NCBI GenBank assembly: GCA_030789695.1
Contig: CM061142.1
Location: 601,595,659-601,659,658, forward strand
Length of the DNA stretch: 64,000 nt
Reading direction: 5' to 3'
Source: Scilla litardierei
Taxonomy: Eukaryota > Streptophyta > Magnoliopsida > Asparagales > Asparagaceae
This document shows positions 1 through 10,804 of the stretch, in pieces (the first letter of the stretch is position 1; every line of letters starts with the position of its first letter). The notes beneath the pieces were generated by a model, which worked only from the letters and a program-made list of their open reading frames with translations, searched no databases and was not told the origin of the DNA. A program made the translations under genes and the position numbers.

Positions 1-589
1 CGAGCAACCCCACGCGCAACCCAGCCCGTGTGCTTCTCCCCTCGCCTCCTGTACTTTTCCGACGGCCATCCCCACTTGCCACCGACCCTCAACCGCCGCC
101 TGCCACCACCAGATCGCCAGAGAGAGAGCCAAAACCCTCCAGGCTACCGCCGAACATCCCCCCAGCCTGCAGCGCGCACAGCCCTCCACCACGCGCGCAA
201 CTCCTTCCGGTGACCCACGCTAACACCAGCAGCCCCCAAGGCCGCTTGCACCCCAAGACTTGTCCGTTCAAACTCCACGCGCAACCCCGGGCCTCCCTCA
301 CACTCGCTGGTTGCTCAGTCACACGGCCAGCTCCTCCTCCCGCACGTACACGCCCCGCCGCAGGCCATTGACTCTTCCCCCAGCCTGCAGCAGGCTGTCA
401 GCCACCCCCTCCGCGTTCAGGCCACCCTGCAAACCTCCGACAGCTCGCAACCGGCGATGTTCGCTCCACCCCTCGCTGCCGCATCAAGTTTTCAGCAGTA
501 GCCGCCGTTAGACGTTGTACGTGTCGTCGTTGCCCCTCGCTACGTTCCGTTACACCGCTGCGACAAAGATTAGTAGATCTATTCCTTAA
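1..589. other. GC- and CC-rich segment, unassigned
   Basis: This stretch is unusually C-rich, with many CCACC and CGC runs, compared with the AT-rich DNA that follows. Overlapping open frames on both strands are low-complexity (Pro, Arg, Ser) and share no recognisable domain, so I do not call a gene. It may be the upstream part of the LTR that ends near 2552 or unrelated flanking DNA. The window edge hides its left limit. Confidence 0.4.
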
Positions 590-1343
590 CATGCTATAAC
601 CCACACCCTAGGATAGAGAACTTAATAAAAACAGATTATTAGACGTCGTATGGATTATTTTTTAACATTTGATATGTCGTAAAAGACCTAACTCTGTTAT
701 ATGTCTAATAAAACCAGATAACCGACTTCACGGTAGCGTAGTGCTAGTCAAGACGAACCCAACGACACCAAGTTCATCAAAATCAGATAAGTGTACAATT
801 TGTTATGAATTATTGAAGTTTAAATGTTAAATCGTCTTTTTCCCTTAATGCTGAATAACAAGAATTTGACCCATGAAATGACGCACACTAAAAATACCAT
901 GACGACCCATACTTAATTTGTGACACCTTGACATAAAATATCGCATGTTTAAAATTCAAGAATAAATAACGAAAAATAGTTGATTACAGGTTTAATAAAC
1001 AACCCTTTTAAAATTCTTTGTTTAATTTGTTTTAGGGTGTCGTAATTCAGGATAAATGCTAAAATTGACATGACCAGATGCTCCACGTTATTTTCACACA
1101 CACATTTTCCATTACGACCACCTGGACACCCGAAATCGTCAAATCAGGCAAGTGTGCGAACCTACACAAATTATTGGAGTATTAATGTTTAAATGCATTT
1201 TCTGTGCGTGTGTGTGTGGACCTTTAATAAGTGAATTGATAATGCATGTGTGCGTGTGTGTGTGGACACTCATTAATGGAAAATTGACGATGACATGAAA
1301 CTCTTGAACTGCTTTGAACACATTTGATTGTATTATACAACGT

Positions 1344-1752
1344 GCGGGTAATAGGGCACTCTCCAAGACAGAGAGAGTGATCTCTTGTACGGATACACAG
1401 CCTGCGGGAAATATGGCACTCTCCAAGACAGAGAGAGTGGTCCCTTGTATGAATACACATCCTGCGGGCAATAGGGCACTCTCCAAGACAGAGAGAGTGA
1501 TCCCTTGTACGGATACACAGCCTGCGGGCAATAGGACACTCTCCAAGACAGAGAGAGTGATCCATTGTACGGATACACAGCCTGCAGGCAATAGGGCACT
1601 CTCCAAGACAGAGAGAGTGATCCCTTGTACAGATACACAGCCTGCGGGCAATACGACACTCTCCAAGACAGAGAGAGTGATCCCTTGTACGGATACATAG
1701 TCTGCGTGCAATAGGGCACTCACCTAGCAGAGTGAGTGATCCCGTGTACAGA
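1344..1752. repeat. 60-bp tandem repeat array (about 7 units)
   Basis: Six full units and one partial unit repeat with an exact 60-bp period, each containing GGGCACTCTCC, AAGACA and GAGAGAGTGATCC. Within every unit CACTCTC and GAGAGTG are inverted repeats separated by a few bases, so each unit can fold as a small hairpin. The last unit is divergent (CACTCACC / GAGTGAGTG) but its inverted repeat is kept, so both arms appear to have changed together. The array lies upstream of the TATA-like site of this LTR. Open frames across the array are by-products of a period divisible by three. Confidence 0.9.
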
Positions 1753-1953
1753 CTTGTTTTGTGCACTTGGGCTGGGGAAGGGTTGAGCGGTCGCACGGTT
1801 TAGAGGGGTTGATCCCCCTCGAACCGTAAGGCATGAACCCTCTTGACACACACCGTCTGGTCTTGTTTTGTCTTGTCTTGTAGTCGGTAGCACACGCTAC
1901 GGCCATTTCCATGCCACGTTTATCTTTTTGCGCTGTCTTTTCCTTTCCTGCCA

Positions 1954-1965
1954 TGTTATATAAAC
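1954..1965 (+). promoter_or_regulatory. probable TATA box of the Tekay-like LTR
   Basis: TTATATAAAC lies about 200 bp downstream of the 60-bp tandem array and upstream of the T-rich part of the LTR, in the place of a U3 promoter. This rests on motif and position only. Confidence 0.4.
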
Positions 1966-2552
1966 TGTCATGCTCATTACTTTACTTTTAAAATGCTGTA
2001 GAACTGCAATGCTAGTAGTTCCTTACTTCGCCATGTTTTAAATTGCCATGTTTAAACTATGCTGAGACCTTGTTTAAAATCATTACTGCTTCATAATTTA
2101 TTTCTATTCGTACACTTTGCTTTGGGTTTCTCACTTTCACTTGCAGACCCTTGCTGACATACATTCATTGTTTTTGGAATGTATGTCAGATCATCAGCCA
2201 GTTTACCAGGAGGACTTATTAGAGTTAGTTGAGCCCGAGGACCAGGAGTTGTTAAATCTGTGAGTTATCATTGTATTCTTTTACTTTTGTTGTATGGGTC
2301 ATAAGACCTACTTTTCCTTTCATTCATTGTTGTAATCCAGTTTGAGATGTTGAGATTGTAAGAATAAAAGTAATATTTTTGCTTACCTGCGCTGTTTCTA
2401 AGTATGCATGCAAGTACCTGCAAAGTTTTCACACGGACGCTTATTGTGTTAAGTCAAGGAGGAAAGAAAAGCAAAAATACCTCCTCCTTACTTGCACACG
2501 CGGACCCGCTTGCGTCCTTGCTCCCAAGCATAATGGGAAGCGGGGCGTGATA

Positions 2553-4330
2553 GGTTATAGTGGTGGCCCATGCAGGTCGATTCTCGTGCAAAATACCTTA
2601 GAAACAGCATAGATAATATTACAATCTTGACTCTCAATGACACCTTTTTTTCAATTTCCTACCCCAATCTGATTCATTAGGAAATCATAGTCTTAAGGTT
2701 TCTAATCCTTAGTCAACCACATAAGTATACCCTTGAGTTTTAATCTTCCTTAATAGTACTTTCTACGTTACTGACCATAGAAATCCATCGTAGTTTTTCA
2801 CAAAGTCATTTTCCTAGTCGTATACACATTTGATCATCAAATTCTAAATCCTGCTCTCGATCCACGTGATCCTCCTGACAGTCATCATTATCCTTTCGAA
2901 TCCTCCACATTACAATCTTGATTCTACTTTTGATATCCTTTTCATTGAATTCCTCGCATAGTTTAATTTCTTGAAAATCTTTAGTACATGCCTGGATCTC
3001 ATACTCTTCAGCTGACTCAAATTCATTCTTTGATTTTGAAACTTTCTTTGCCGTAATCTTTAATTACTACCTTAAAATGATTTTCTAACCTATATCATCC
3101 ATACTCATATACTTCTCTTAATTTCTACATATTACATATACTTATCACACTATTTCTTAATTATCACTTTCGTGTGTGTCTTTACTTATTACAATTTTAG
3201 CGAGATTTGTTTTAAATTTGCGTTATCATCCTTTTAAATGTTATCCTCTTTTTTTTTTAATTTCATCATCAGCAATGTTAATTTTTGTTATACGTTGTAC
3301 TGTTAGAATATTAGATGTGGTTATTATTATTAGGAGATTATAATTACGGATAAGTGTAGTTGAGATATTGTAAGTTGTAGTTGTAATTAGTTGACTTTAA
3401 ACACGAAGAACTTAGATTAATCTATTTACAAGGTGATAAATAGAATGATGTGTTCAAGATTTATATTTCATATTAGGATGATACCCTTATATAACAGCTT
3501 CAATAGAGTTTCATTGTAGGAGTGGTACATGAAGATGATTACATTACGGATTTGAAACTCAGGTTAGTATCAGCTGCGAGTAGCTATGTAAGTATATTAT
3601 GATTTATGGTGACAATGATGAAGAATAAAGTATTTAAAGAAACAAGACTCCATCCTACATATAGGGTGATAAAGACATCAGAAATGATACGACTTGTTGA
3701 TACGAATGGATAGTTGTATAGATTGATCTGAAATTGCTTAAAATAAGATACAATAGGTTATGATAAGATGTGATTTAATAGTTTGTTAATTATGGTGAAT
3801 AAATTTACGAATTGTCACGATGAAGAAAGATTTGGAAGCTAGACAATTGTTGATTGTAAATGGTGATGTATGCTAGGCGTATTTGTACTTGTTGTCATCT
3901 AGTTTTTGGTAGAGCATCGTTATATCGATTGCTTGATATAAGAATAAGATTGGAGTTGGATGATGTCATAATTATAGAGCTACGAGTTAGGTTATACTAT
4001 GAACAAGGGATGACATATTACGGATAGGACAACTTATGAGAATGTATAGTTTTTGAAGAACTCAGTTATAGAGGAAACTGTACATTAAAGATCTCCTGGG
4101 AAGATGTTGCTGCCCTAATGAAAAATGATTAGCAAAGAAGTGAGGAAATTTGCAAGAGGTATTGGTTGAGGATAGTTAGTATTTTTCCTTTCAGAGATTT
4201 CTTTGTATAAAGTATTGATTGTTTAAGGCAAGGATTACGGGGTAGAAATCAAACGAAAATGTAGGATCTATAGTTAAGTTTGGGACATGCTTATAAGTTG
4301 TAGTGTTGTTCAGTGATGTGATGAGGAGTG

Positions 4331-4331
<1 letters not shown>
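2553..4331. other. AT-rich DNA with no recognisable gene
   Basis: No open frame of useful length or known domain is seen on either strand. If the LTR ending at 2552 is a 5' LTR, this should hold its gag region, but the sequence is too decayed to recognise. It could equally be other flanking DNA. Confidence 0.5.

Positions 4332-4403
<72 letters not shown>
4332..4403. repeat. (GT)n microsatellite, left part
   Basis: About 70 bp of nearly pure GT dinucleotides. A shorter GT run resumes at 4790-4809 on the far side of the MITE, so the MITE probably inserted into one microsatellite. Confidence 0.95.
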
Positions 4404-4404
<1 letters not shown>

Positions 4405-4786
4405 AGGGATCAAATAACCCCAAAAATAACCCCCAAGAAAACCCCCTAGCAAAACGTTTATGCCCCCCTATTTTATCGGAAGATCCGAACCGTTCATCTT
4501 GATCTCCACCCTATAAAACCCCGACACACCAATTTTCAGCCCGATCCCATGTGTTTTGCTTGTCCATCCATCCGTCCCAAATTTAACGGTTTCGCATGAA
4601 CAGAACTTTTGCGAATGGTTGATGAACGGGCCAAACATATAAGATCGGGCTGAAAATTGGTGGGTCGGGGTTTTAGAGGGTGGAGATCAAGATGAACTGT
4701 TCGGATCTTCCGAAAAAATAGAGGGACATAAACTTTTTGCTAGGGGGTTATCTTGGGGGTTATTTTTGGAGGTTATTTGATCCCTC
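4404..4786. mobile_element. foldback MITE with long terminal inverted repeats
   Basis: The ends GAGGGATCAAATAACC and GGTTATTTGATCCCTC are inverted repeats, and the similarity runs inward for more than 150 bp per arm with few mismatches (for example CCAATTTTCAGCCCGATC left against GATCGGGCTGAAAATTGG right). The whole element folds into one hairpin with a short loop near 4570-4640. There is no coding capacity. The target-site duplication cannot be read because both flanks are GT repeats, so the superfamily is not assigned. Confidence 0.85.
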
Positions 4787-4809
4787 ATATGTGTGTGTGT
4801 GTGTGTGTG
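4787..4809. repeat. (GT)n microsatellite, right part
   Basis: A short GT run directly beyond the right end of the MITE. It is interpreted as the other half of the microsatellite at 4332-4403. Confidence 0.85.
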
Positions 4810-5062
4810 AAAGGTAAGTATGGATCTTTATTAATAATTATGTGCAACGCAATACAAAGTGGAAGCAATAAGGTATCAGGATATAATAGAGAGATGATAG
4901 GACACAAGCGCTGTCACTCTCTACTATTAATTTCTAATCCTATTCTCCCATCAATCTAAATCAATCATGTCCTAGATCATTATCCAAAATTGATAAATCT
5001 CAGCCTGCATCACGGAATTCCCAATTTGAAAAAGCCTCTACCGCCCCCTCATCATCTAAATC

Positions 5063-5761
5063 TTAATCTTTGAGAGTGATCCTAATATCCGCTGTAATGT
5101 CTTCGAATAGTTGGGTCTTGCTTCTTCTAGTGTTGTCAAAAATTCTCATGTTCCTCTCCCACCAGATATGCCAGACCAAAGAAGCTAGGGCCGTTTTTGC
5201 AAGTAAGCTTAATATGCACTTTTCCCCAAATTTGCTCAGATAGAAGTTCCCAACATCTGTCATAGTATGTGGAATTTTTGCACTCACGCCTAGTTTAAGT
5301 AGACTTCTGCGTAACAAATAGCATGAGTAATCAGAAGCAAAGAATAAATGATTGATGCTCTCTTCACTATTCCCTTCACACAGCACGCAGTTCCCGGAAG
5401 TACCTATCCCCCATTTACTAAGAATGTCTTTGGTAAGCAATTTCCCTTTAAAAGCTCTTAGGAGAGTCAGGGACATTTTGGGGATATGTTTGCTATACCA
5501 AATTAGTTTATAGTATGGGAAGTTAATACCTCGAGTTCTTGATCCTTCCCAAGCCTCACGGAAACTGAAATCATGCCCAGGTCCCCAAGCCCATGCATCT
5601 TCCCCTCGATTTAGAGTAATGTGTTGCAACAACGGCCTGACGGATGTCAAAGCCGCATCATCAGCCCAGTCCGAGCCTGCATCATGCCAGTAGTCCCTCA
5701 CCTGCTTGTGACTTACACCAGCCGAAATTTCATATATGTGTTTGAGCGGGCCGCACGGCAA
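5063..5761 (-). pseudogene. LINE ORF2 fragment, zf-RVT domain
   Basis: An open frame of about 230 residues looks like the C-terminal end of a plant LINE ORF2. It has the reverse-transcriptase zinc-binding region (zf-RVT) with the pattern FKGKLLTKDIL, CVLCEG and NHLFF, followed by LVWHIWWERN, a signature of plant L1-type elements. The RT domain should lie upstream and is found in broken frames to the right (5949-6480), so the gene is dead. No RNase H domain follows the stop at 5063. No poly(A) tail is visible to the left. Confidence 0.75.
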
Positions 5762-5948
5762 CCAGTTGTCATGCCAAAAGAGTGTCGATCTACCGTCTCT
5801 AACCTTTTTCTTGATAAGCTTTTGGGAGATATTCCTACATTATAGCATAAATTTCCATGTGCCCGAGTGTGTGGGCTTTCCCGTTGTTGTATAGAAAGTG
5901 TCGAGGCCCCCGTAGCTCTCTTTCATATGGTTTGCCCATACCCCTTCA

Positions 5949-6480
5949 CTAGACAATAACCGCCAAGTCAAACCTAACCCCAGATGCCATATTGAGTTCC
6001 GATAGAAGCCTAAGTCCAACCCTCACTCCTCTTTGGGGGTGCAAATATCCTTGCATGCCCAAATGCAAGATGGACCCCAGATGAATCTTCTGCATGCTGA
6101 TGAGATGGTATGCAAAATAGTACGGGGAATTCGAAAAGATTTCATCCAAAAGGATACAATGCCATAAATAACTGATCTAACCAGTTCAATGCGGCCTGAA
6201 ATGGAGAGAGCAGACGATGTCTAACATGACAGCCTTTTTTACACTTGTCTACTAATCTGCTGAACATGGGTGTCTTGGGATATTTTGAAGATAAAGGTAA
6301 TCCCAGATAAGTAGTGATAGTAGTCGACAGTTTAATCCCCAAAAAGTCTGCCAACTCTGTGGGATTCTTGGTCCCCTTACTGAAAATGCCCGCACTAGTA
6401 TCGAAAATATTCTTGAAACTTTTCTTTTTCCAATTTTTTCTGAGAGTATTGGGCAGCCTCACATTTTGTTCAGGAGTTTA
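5949..6480 (-). pseudogene. LINE ORF2 fragment, end of the RT domain
   Basis: Short frames on the minus strand carry remnants of the RT thumb and linker region of a plant LINE, notably YLGLPLSSKYPKTPMFSRLVD, here interrupted by frameshifts and stops. It is in the same orientation as, and directly upstream of, the zf-RVT fragment at 5063-5761, so both belong to one element. The rest of ORF2 is absent: the left end of element A begins at 6591, and the sequence beyond A does not resume it recognisably. Confidence 0.65.
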
Positions 6481-6585
6481 CATACTTGCAACGTTTGATC
6501 ATCAATTCAGACATCCCAAGATAGTACTCAGGACTATCGTTAGGGTGGGATGCTTTTAATATCATGCGTCATGAGTGATCATGTG

Positions 6586-6590
6586 GACGG
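6586..6590. other. target-site duplication of element A, left
   Basis: GACGG directly precedes the LTR. The right flank at 24222-24226 is GATGG. One mismatch in five fits an old insertion. Confidence 0.6.
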
Positions 6591-7274
6591 TGTAAGGTCC
6601 CTGGCTATGAGGAAAACACTAGAAGGGGGTTTGAATAGTGTTTATGGAATTTAAAAAGATAGTTACACCAAATTAAATTCCTAACCAACAAATAATGTGT
6701 AATAAAAGTAAACCCCAAAATGAAATAATGCAAACGCAAGGATATTTCAAGGGTTCGGATTACCCAAGTCGCTTCCCGACTTGTTCCCGGTAATCCTACG
6801 TCCCTTACACCCGGATACCATCGGATACTCAAGTTAGAACCCCAACTTGAGGTTCCCTTAAAAACCCCACTTGTAGCAACCCTACAAGTGAAATCGAAAT
6901 ACACTCGATTGTCCTTGACTCTCATAACTTGGGAGCAAGCAAACCAGTCTCACAACCCGAGAATAAATCAAATAACAAAAGTTATGAAATTTGAAATAAA
7001 CAACATTTACAATCACCTATGCCTTGAAGTAGAACTTGAAGGAGAGTGTGTTGTGTGTTGAATGACTCTCTTGAAGAGAGGAAACCCTTTCTCTTGACTG
7101 CACCAAATGCCTAGAAGATTTCTCTTTGGTTCTAGGTTGGAGAGCAAGAGATGAAAGGTTGGATTCTAGGGCTTTTGGATTTTGAGAGCTTTGATCTTGG
7201 AAGAATGAAATCTTGAATGTTTGAGAGAGTTGCTAACAAAATAAGTTACATCTCAATGGAACAGTAGAGGCTGC

Positions 7275-7282
7275 CTTTATAG
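7275..7282 (-). promoter_or_regulatory. TATA box of element A LTR
   Basis: CTATAAAG on the minus strand lies about 80 bp downstream (minus sense) of the edge of the palindrome array. The other LTR has the corresponding CTATAAAC at about 16988-16996. Confidence 0.55.
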
Positions 7283-7362
7283 TTTTCTCAAACCCTTCAA
7301 ACAGAATCCACAAAAAGCTCCTTTGAAATCCGTGAAGAAAAGCTCAACAGATAGAATCTGCG

Positions 7363-8141
7363 CATGCGACAGTCGACTATTGAACAAAACACAGTCGACT
7401 GCTTCACTGTGACAGAGGGTAGGTGAGAATTCAAACGGTAACTTACCACGTGGACAGTCGACTGATAAGGAGTAGACAGTCGACTGTTAAACCAACATGC
7501 GATTGTAAATCCTTCTACAGGCGACTGGCCGTAATCTGGGTAAGTTGAGAAAGTCTCAGGAAGGTCTGGAAATACAGGACATGCGACTGATGAAGAGAAG
7601 ACAGTCGACTGTCAATCCAACAGGCCACTGTAATTCCTTCTACAGACGACTGATTACAAACCCTGACATTTTCCAGAGAGATGAGTCTGCAGAGAGGCTC
7701 AAAGACAGACGACTGTTGAAGCATCGATAGTCGACTGTGCCATTGGACAGTCAACTGCAAATACAACAACAGTCGACTGGCACTAGAATACGAATTATTC
7801 CAGAGAGCAAGTCCTGCAGAAGAATCATGGACATGCGACTGTTGAAGCGTTTATAGTCGACTGGTCCTTGGACAGGCGACTGTAAATACAACATCAGTCG
7901 ACGGGCCAAATCAAACTGAGAATGATCTTGGGCTGAATATAGACATGCGACTGATTAACAAATCATAGTCGACTGTCCCTTGGACAGACGCCTGTGAAAT
8001 GTACAGCAGTCGCCGGAAAGAGTTAAATCATAGAAGCCCAAAAATTAACTAATTAAGCATGTGCATAATAGGTGAATGTAGAACAAAACACAGTCGACTG
8101 TTTTAAGACATGCGACTGTAAATGGTTCATCAGTCGACTGT
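7363..8141. repeat. CAGTCGACTG palindrome tetrad array, element A 3' LTR
   Basis: More than 20 copies of CAGTCGACTG or one- or two-base variants (CATGCGACTG, CAGGCGACTG, CAGACGACTG) occur here. They come in groups of about four, spaced some 20-25 bp apart, followed by 35-50 bp of unrelated spacer, with an overall period near 125 bp and about six groups. The group edges are sharp, beginning for example after 7453, 7578, 7705 and 7829. The array lies directly upstream of the TATA box, the expected place for U3 enhancer sites. Function is inferred from position. Confidence 0.9.
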
Positions 8142-8529
8142 TGAGATCATGACATGCACATTCTTAATGGAAATGAAATGGAGTCTTAGGAAAGTTGATT
8201 TAATGATTTCCTAAGACTGAAATGAAGATGTGTGTGCGCTCCAACATAGTTCTACTTCTAAGCTACATACTAGAAGAGAAAATGATTACATATGTAGAAC
8301 TCTCTCTTCTTTCCAACGTATGAGCTTGAAGTCTCTTAGGAGCTTCAATCACCATCTTTGTTCATCCAATCCACTTCCTTTGCTTTCATTGATCTTTGAG
8401 TGTCATCCATTGCTAATTGATCTTCATGATATGCTTAGGCAATGGATTAACTGCAAATATGGGATTAGTCACAAGTATTTATGTTTGCTCATCATTAACA
8501 CCAAGTAGGGAGAAGTCTAATACTCAACA

Positions 8530-8545
8530 TTCTTCCCCTTTTATA
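8530..8545 (-). other. polypurine tract of element A
   Basis: On the minus strand AAAAGGGGAAGAA directly abuts the 3' LTR, as expected for the plus-strand DNA primer of a copia element. Confidence 0.75.
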
Positions 8546-9497
8546 TGATGACAAACAAATATAAACAAAAAGATAAATAATTGTGCTTAAAGGCAACTTA
8601 CTCCCCCTACGTAGATGACAATCAAGTTAGTCAATAAATACTAGGGCATCTATATATCAAATGAAGTAAATGAGTAAGATAAGTATGAATGGAATGATAT
8701 GCTTGAATTCATGAAATCTAGGATTTTATAATCCATATTCATTGTATCTTACTCCCCTTGAATCTAAGGCAACTTCAATCTTAGATCCAGGTTAGTTTTG
8801 AATTAGAATTAACTTAGCACATAATTATGATATGTTTATTTCTCTCCCCCTATGGCATTATCCAAAAGGTGGGAATAGAATAACAACAACAATAGTGCTA
8901 AATAAGAACTAAAACAATCATAATAGTTTAAAGATATACAAATCAAAAACTCATAAAACACATTAAAACTTAGCTGACTAAAGGAATGAACGTCCAATAT
9001 CAACATTACGAGCCACATGATAAAAATCATCTCAAATCACATCATATTAATGATATCGCCTACAAGGAGACAGTTTCACAAAATTCACACATATAAGATA
9101 GACAATGATACAATGTGTGAAATAGAATGAAGAAACTGCATTTTCATATATAAATATGGTCAAAGTTACAAGGGCACAAAGTACATCCAAAACACCATGT
9201 ATATCCACAAAGTGTGATCAAAATACATCATCATACAGACAACATCAGCACACAAAAACTATATGATCCATACAAAAGCACTTAAACACTAAACCCTAAC
9301 AAAACATCTAGGTCTAAGGGTGAGTGTCCCCGGAGCAGCAACAGCAGCATCAGTCGATATGGATGACTGATGTGTCTGAAGGGAAACCAAATTGACGGAA
9401 CATCAGTCTGGTGGAGCGACGGGTAGGGTATGCACGAGCCTTCCTCTTGGATGATGATGCACCCGCAACAGAAGATCCACATGAGCATGCACGTGGG
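8546..9497 (-). other. element A 3' untranslated region
   Basis: AT-rich, with no domain-bearing frame. It resembles the equivalent stretch of element C (47393-48337), including AAAATACATCATCATA near the end of the env-like region, so it is retrotransposon 3' UTR rather than host DNA. Confidence 0.6.
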
Positions 9498-9867
9498 TCA
9501 AAACCTCAGAAGGCAAAGGCACAAAACCTGGAGGAGGAGGGACAGCAGATGACTTAGGAGATCCTCCGAAGGTGGAAACATGTCCTGAAGAGCGGCCGGA
9601 ATGGGGATGCCGTGAAAAAGGAAAGACTTGTACTGAAGCTCAAGGAGAAGCGAGAGCTTATGATCCAAGTTGGATACACACATTTCGATCAAGGAAACAC
9701 GGTCACACAGCCTACCGAGGAGGAAATCCTCGAGTGGAACAGACAGTAGAGTAGAGGGTGGTTGGTCAGCTGGTGAAGAGGAGGGTTCAACGACATTTGC
9801 CGAGGGAATATGGTCACCAAACGAGATATCCAAGTACTCATCTGACGACGGAGGACTAACAGGTTCC
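9498..9867 (-). pseudogene. element A env-like ORF remnant
   Basis: A frame of about 120 codons starts MEPVSPPSSDEYLDISFGD and lies between pol and the 3' LTR, where element C has its 547-codon env-like ORF. The middle part (a leucine-rich stretch ending in HGIPIPAALQ) is loosely like RIARHHGIEIPQSF near the C-terminus of the C protein. Most of the C protein has no counterpart here, so this is either a large internal deletion or a diverged short form. The palindrome array at 10191-10535 lies upstream of its start, as in C. Assignment rests mainly on position. Confidence 0.45.
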
Positions 9868-10190
9868 ATGAAGTACAAACGATAGAAGCTAGAGTAAGCA
9901 AGAGTCGATAAACGAAAGAAGATGATAACTAAGACTTGACGATCGACTGATGTAGAGTTTATTGAACAAACAATTGGAAGATAGGAGGAGAGATCGTTTG
10001 AATCGACTCAAAATCGACGGAGGAGTGATCGACAGTGGAGTTCGAAGGGGGGGAGTTTTTCAGTCGGATGGGAGAGAAAACATACGAACGAATCGACGGC
10101 CCTCGATGAGATATGAAGGGTCTAAAGAATCTGGGTCGTTGGATCAAGATATCGACGGCTCAGATCAAGTTAACGAACCGCCACAACAGG

Positions 10191-10535
10191 TGACAGTCGA
10201 CTGATGAACAATCATCAATCGACTGGTTGAAAGGATAAAAATGGGCTTAGGTTGACAGACAGTCGACTTTTGGGTAACTCACAGTCACCTGTCGGAGAGA
10301 CAGTCGACTGTATATTACTCATCAGTCGACTGACTGAGATTCAAAAATCTGATGATATTAAAACAGAGACCACTGAAGATATGGACATGCGCCTAATGAC
10401 CAAACTGCAGTCGCCTGTCGACTAGACAGTCGACTGTAAAGGCGTCATCAGTCGCCTGTACGAAAGATACAGTATACTGTATGAGAAAATAGAGTAGGCC
10501 AGTCGACTGTCGAAGGATTGACAGTCGTCTGTCCT
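10191..10535. repeat. internal CAGTCGACTG array upstream of the env-like ORF of A
   Basis: The same motif as in the LTR, including several perfect CAGTCGACTG copies, recurs here in about three groups outside the LTR. It lies 300-650 bp upstream (minus sense) of the start of the env-like remnant and downstream of the pol stop. Element C has the equivalent arrangement with its own motif at 50258-50530. Confidence 0.85.
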
Positions 10536-10804
10536 GGTCCAGAAAAGCACAGTGAGGTTAAAAAAACAAGAGGATAGATACAACTCACCATAGGACCTAT
10601 ACTTTAACAAAAATCTAATCAAGAAATCAATATCAAAATATAATCGATTAACACACAAATCTCTTAAAACAATCCAAAAACTAACGAAATCATCAAAATC
10701 TCAATAACATCTGTTAAAACGAATATATGAGAACCATATAATCTATAAAAAGAAGTACCATGATGATATGAGTCCAAATATGATATAACATGAAGGTTGA
10801 ACTC

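Larger units (their letters stand above)
590..2552 (+). repeat. LTR (3' part) of a Tekay/Del-like Ty3-gypsy element
   Basis: The right end reads GGGAAGCGGGGCGTGATA, nearly the same as the terminal GGGAAGCGGGGCGTGACA of the solo LTR at 37391-39804 read on its minus strand. Both also share a run with CTTGCTGACAT, a GAGGACnAGGAG-like block and a TAGCACACGCTAC motif. Such LTRs are typical of chromovirus Tekay/Del elements (family knowledge). GGTTATAGTGGTGGCCC just after 2552 could be a decayed primer-binding site resembling GGTTGGTATCAGAGCCC. The left boundary is not defined. No gag or pol of this element is recognisable downstream. Confidence 0.55.
6591..8529 (-). repeat. element A 3' LTR
   Basis: This 1939-bp copy matches 16301-18118 plus 24097-24221, with a moderate number of scattered differences. 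It starts TG and ends CA. Near its left end it carries ACTAGAAGGGGG followed by TGAATAGT, a block also found at the same place in the LTRs of C and D. On the minus strand, U3 is the right part and holds the CAGTCGACTG array. Confidence 0.93.

Noticed and set aside
1344..1752. CRISPR-like look of regularly spaced repeats
   Set aside because: Units are contiguous with no unique spacers, lie inside an LTR, and the genome is a plant.
1139..1796. Overlapping repetitive open frames on both strands
   Set aside because: They are by-products of the 60-bp tandem array, whose period is a multiple of three; sequence and composition are explained by the repeat.
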